64,000 nucleotides of DNA from Cinclus cinclus. Taxonomy: Eukaryota > Chordata > Aves > Passeriformes > Cinclidae. A program made the position numbers and the translations under genes. Where the stretch lies: NCBI RefSeq assembly GCF_963662255.1, contig NC_085049.1, positions 49,732,837 to 49,796,836 of the forward strand. The letters are read 5' to 3'. The notes under the pieces are model-generated. The model made no database searches and was not told the DNA's origin. It saw only the letters and a program-made list of their open reading frames with translations. Shown here piece by piece: positions 62,411-64,000 of this stretch (positions are counted from its first letter, which is position 1; each line of letters begins with the position of its first letter).

Positions 62411-63287
62411 ACACCTCGTCCTTCAAAGACAGAAAACAGAATCAGTGTACCTTTGGTCTAGTCAAGCCTAGATATTCTGGGAAAAATCAGCTTTCCTGTT
62501 TTATCATATTCATTGAGGGTTGAAAATAGGACTTATAGGCATTTTAATTTTAATCAGAGTTCTTCCAGTACTGCCTAACTTCTTCATATTCTTTGGGCTA
62601 TACTCTCTATCTCAGAAAGTGCTGTTGATAATAAATACTTATATAACAGGTAATTTAAAAATTATTTTTATGACAATATTGACATTAACACTAACATTTA
62701 GATTGAGGGTTAGTGGAATTTTTCATAGTTCTGTGAAAAACACAACTTTTTGAGTAAAAAATTGTGAAATCCATAGTTATTTTTGTTATCAACTTCAAAA
62801 GAAACATCAGTAAGAATGTCAGTGCCTGAAGTCCTTTAGTCTCCTTCAAAGAATATATATTTAATTTTGAAAGTTTTGTAGCAATGGTCCTTTTGCCTGT
62901 GATGGTTCTGCTGTAGTAATCTGGAAAACAGTGCTAGAGGCATATGAAAGAAATGGGAATAGCATTGGATAAAAGAGATTTTACTCTTGTAGTGCCAATA
63001 ATTGGCACTTTCAGGAAGCTGGGAAGCTCAGGGATATGGATCATCTAGAAATCAAAGTTCAACAACAGTCTTCCTAAAAATTACATCAGATTTGCAATTT
63101 AAATCTCCAACAGCAGAAATGCAAAGCAGAAGTTAAAATTCTACAAGGAATTTACCATGCACTCTTTCCTCTAGCATGTCACAATACTGAAGAACTTACC
63201 ATAAATTTTGCTTTTGCATTAAGTATTTTGCTTTGATGGCCTTGATTTGTTAGGTGTCATAATGTGGAATTGTTTATTTTAGCCATT

Positions 63288-63345
63288 TTGGTTTTGGTTT
63301 TAGTTTGTTTTTAGATTGTTTGTTTTGGTTTGTTTTTAAATTAAG
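63288..63345 (+). repeat. GTTT-rich low-complexity tract
   Basis: A run of GGTTTTG, GTTTGTTT and similar units, like the T/G tract at 35541-35630 but more degenerate. It is a simple repeat with no element recognised next to it. Confidence 0.8.
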
Positions 63346-64000
63346 AAATTTTTAAATTATCTATCTGGTTTTGTTTCTCACATTTTAAAAGCCCAAGATA
63401 CTTTCAGAAAAAGAATTTAGATCTGGGGGATAAAATAATGAAATACAGGCTGTCCTGAACTGTAAGACCTCCTCCGGGTGTAACCAAATGATAACATCAG
63501 TAATAATTGAAACTAGAATCACATTTTCACCCCAGAGGATCTCTAACTCATTTTCACATGGATTGAGCCAGACTTTGATTTCAGCACTTTCCAGAAGTCT
63601 GTAAAAAGTGGCTTCTGCCTGCAGAGACAGATATTCTAGTGTTTTTCTAAGCCCTCATAATTTATCTCCCAGCACACCAGACACTCAGTGCCAGATACAG
63701 AAATAAACAGACGGGCATGAATTCCCAGCACCTTGGTGAACAGAGGAGTGATTGAACACGGACAATTTTTAAGCAACAATTTAATTATTTAGAATTTTGT
63801 ACAAAAGTTTTAATAGATTTCACAATCCTGTGATATGTTTAATATTCCAAGACTGGATATCAAACTGGAACAATAAGTATATCTGCTGATGTGCCTTAGA
63901 AACTGGTGGTTACTGATACTATTTCCATCACCTTTCATGAAAACAGAAAAGTTTATCTTGGCTAGAACTTGACTCTGCACGCTACTCCATATTTTAGAAA

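Larger units (their letters stand above)
58643..64000. other. Non-coding stretch to the right edge, no gene supported
   Basis: AT-rich DNA. It holds a perfect 29-bp inverted repeat (60796-60824), a 199-codon open frame (61811-62410, minus) of unknown meaning and a GTTT-rich patch at about 63288-63345. No recognisable exon of ACSS3, the gene expected further right from remembered gene order, was found, and there is no CpG island. Confidence 0.65.

Noticed and set aside
1..64000. CRISPR arrays, operons, phage or other prokaryote-type systems
   Set aside because: The DNA is vertebrate: split genes, CR1 elements and a CpG island. No regularly spaced repeats or compact gene clusters were present.

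Overview
The window looks like avian nuclear DNA, probably from a macrochromosome. The evidence is several degenerate CR1 LINE 3' ends with the usual bird wording (a 'TTGGACTCGATG..CCTTCCAACTC' block followed by ATTCTATGATTCT-type ends), an AT-rich background with few repeats, one GC-rich CpG island, and vertebrate split-gene structure. There are no bacterial-style operons. Almost all the open reading frames in the window are chance openings.

Left half (about 1 to 28.7 kb): the 5' part of LIN7A, on the minus strand. Two coding exons can be read with confidence. Exon 1 (28646-28688) encodes MATLTAVQPLTLDR plus the first base of an Asp codon and ends at a GTAAG donor. Exon 2 (9720-9838) completes that Asp and encodes the first helical part of the L27 domain, with a clean acceptor and a GTATG donor. 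The intron between them is 18,807 bp. No later exon (rest of L27, PDZ domain) is found in 1-9719, so the window ends inside intron 2. LIN7A is a small scaffold protein of the CASK/LIN-2 and MINT/LIN-10 complex at synapses and basolateral membranes.

Centre (about 27.95 to 29.6 kb): a CpG island covering LIN7A exon 1, its TATA-less GC-box promoter, the start of intron 1 and about 0.9 kb of upstream DNA. The upstream part has dense G-quadruplex-type G tracts. The long ORFs here reflect the GC-rich composition, which has few stop codons.

Right half (about 29.6 to 64 kb): no coding exon, RNA gene or second CpG island could be supported. I read this as intergenic DNA upstream of LIN7A. From remembered vertebrate gene order (MYF6/MYF5 - LIN7A - ACSS3), the next gene to the right would be ACSS3, but nothing of it is seen. 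This half holds six of the seven CR1 fragments and a probable solo LTR near 45.1-45.65 kb, plus some simple repeats, perfect inverted repeats, an exon-like 95-bp segment and one unusually long but unrecognised ORF.

I found no convincing new biological system. The points most worth checking are a possible N-terminal extension of LIN7A, the 29-bp perfect inverted repeat at 60796-60824, the 199-codon ORF at 61811-62410, the exon-like block at 37196-37290 and the solo LTR.
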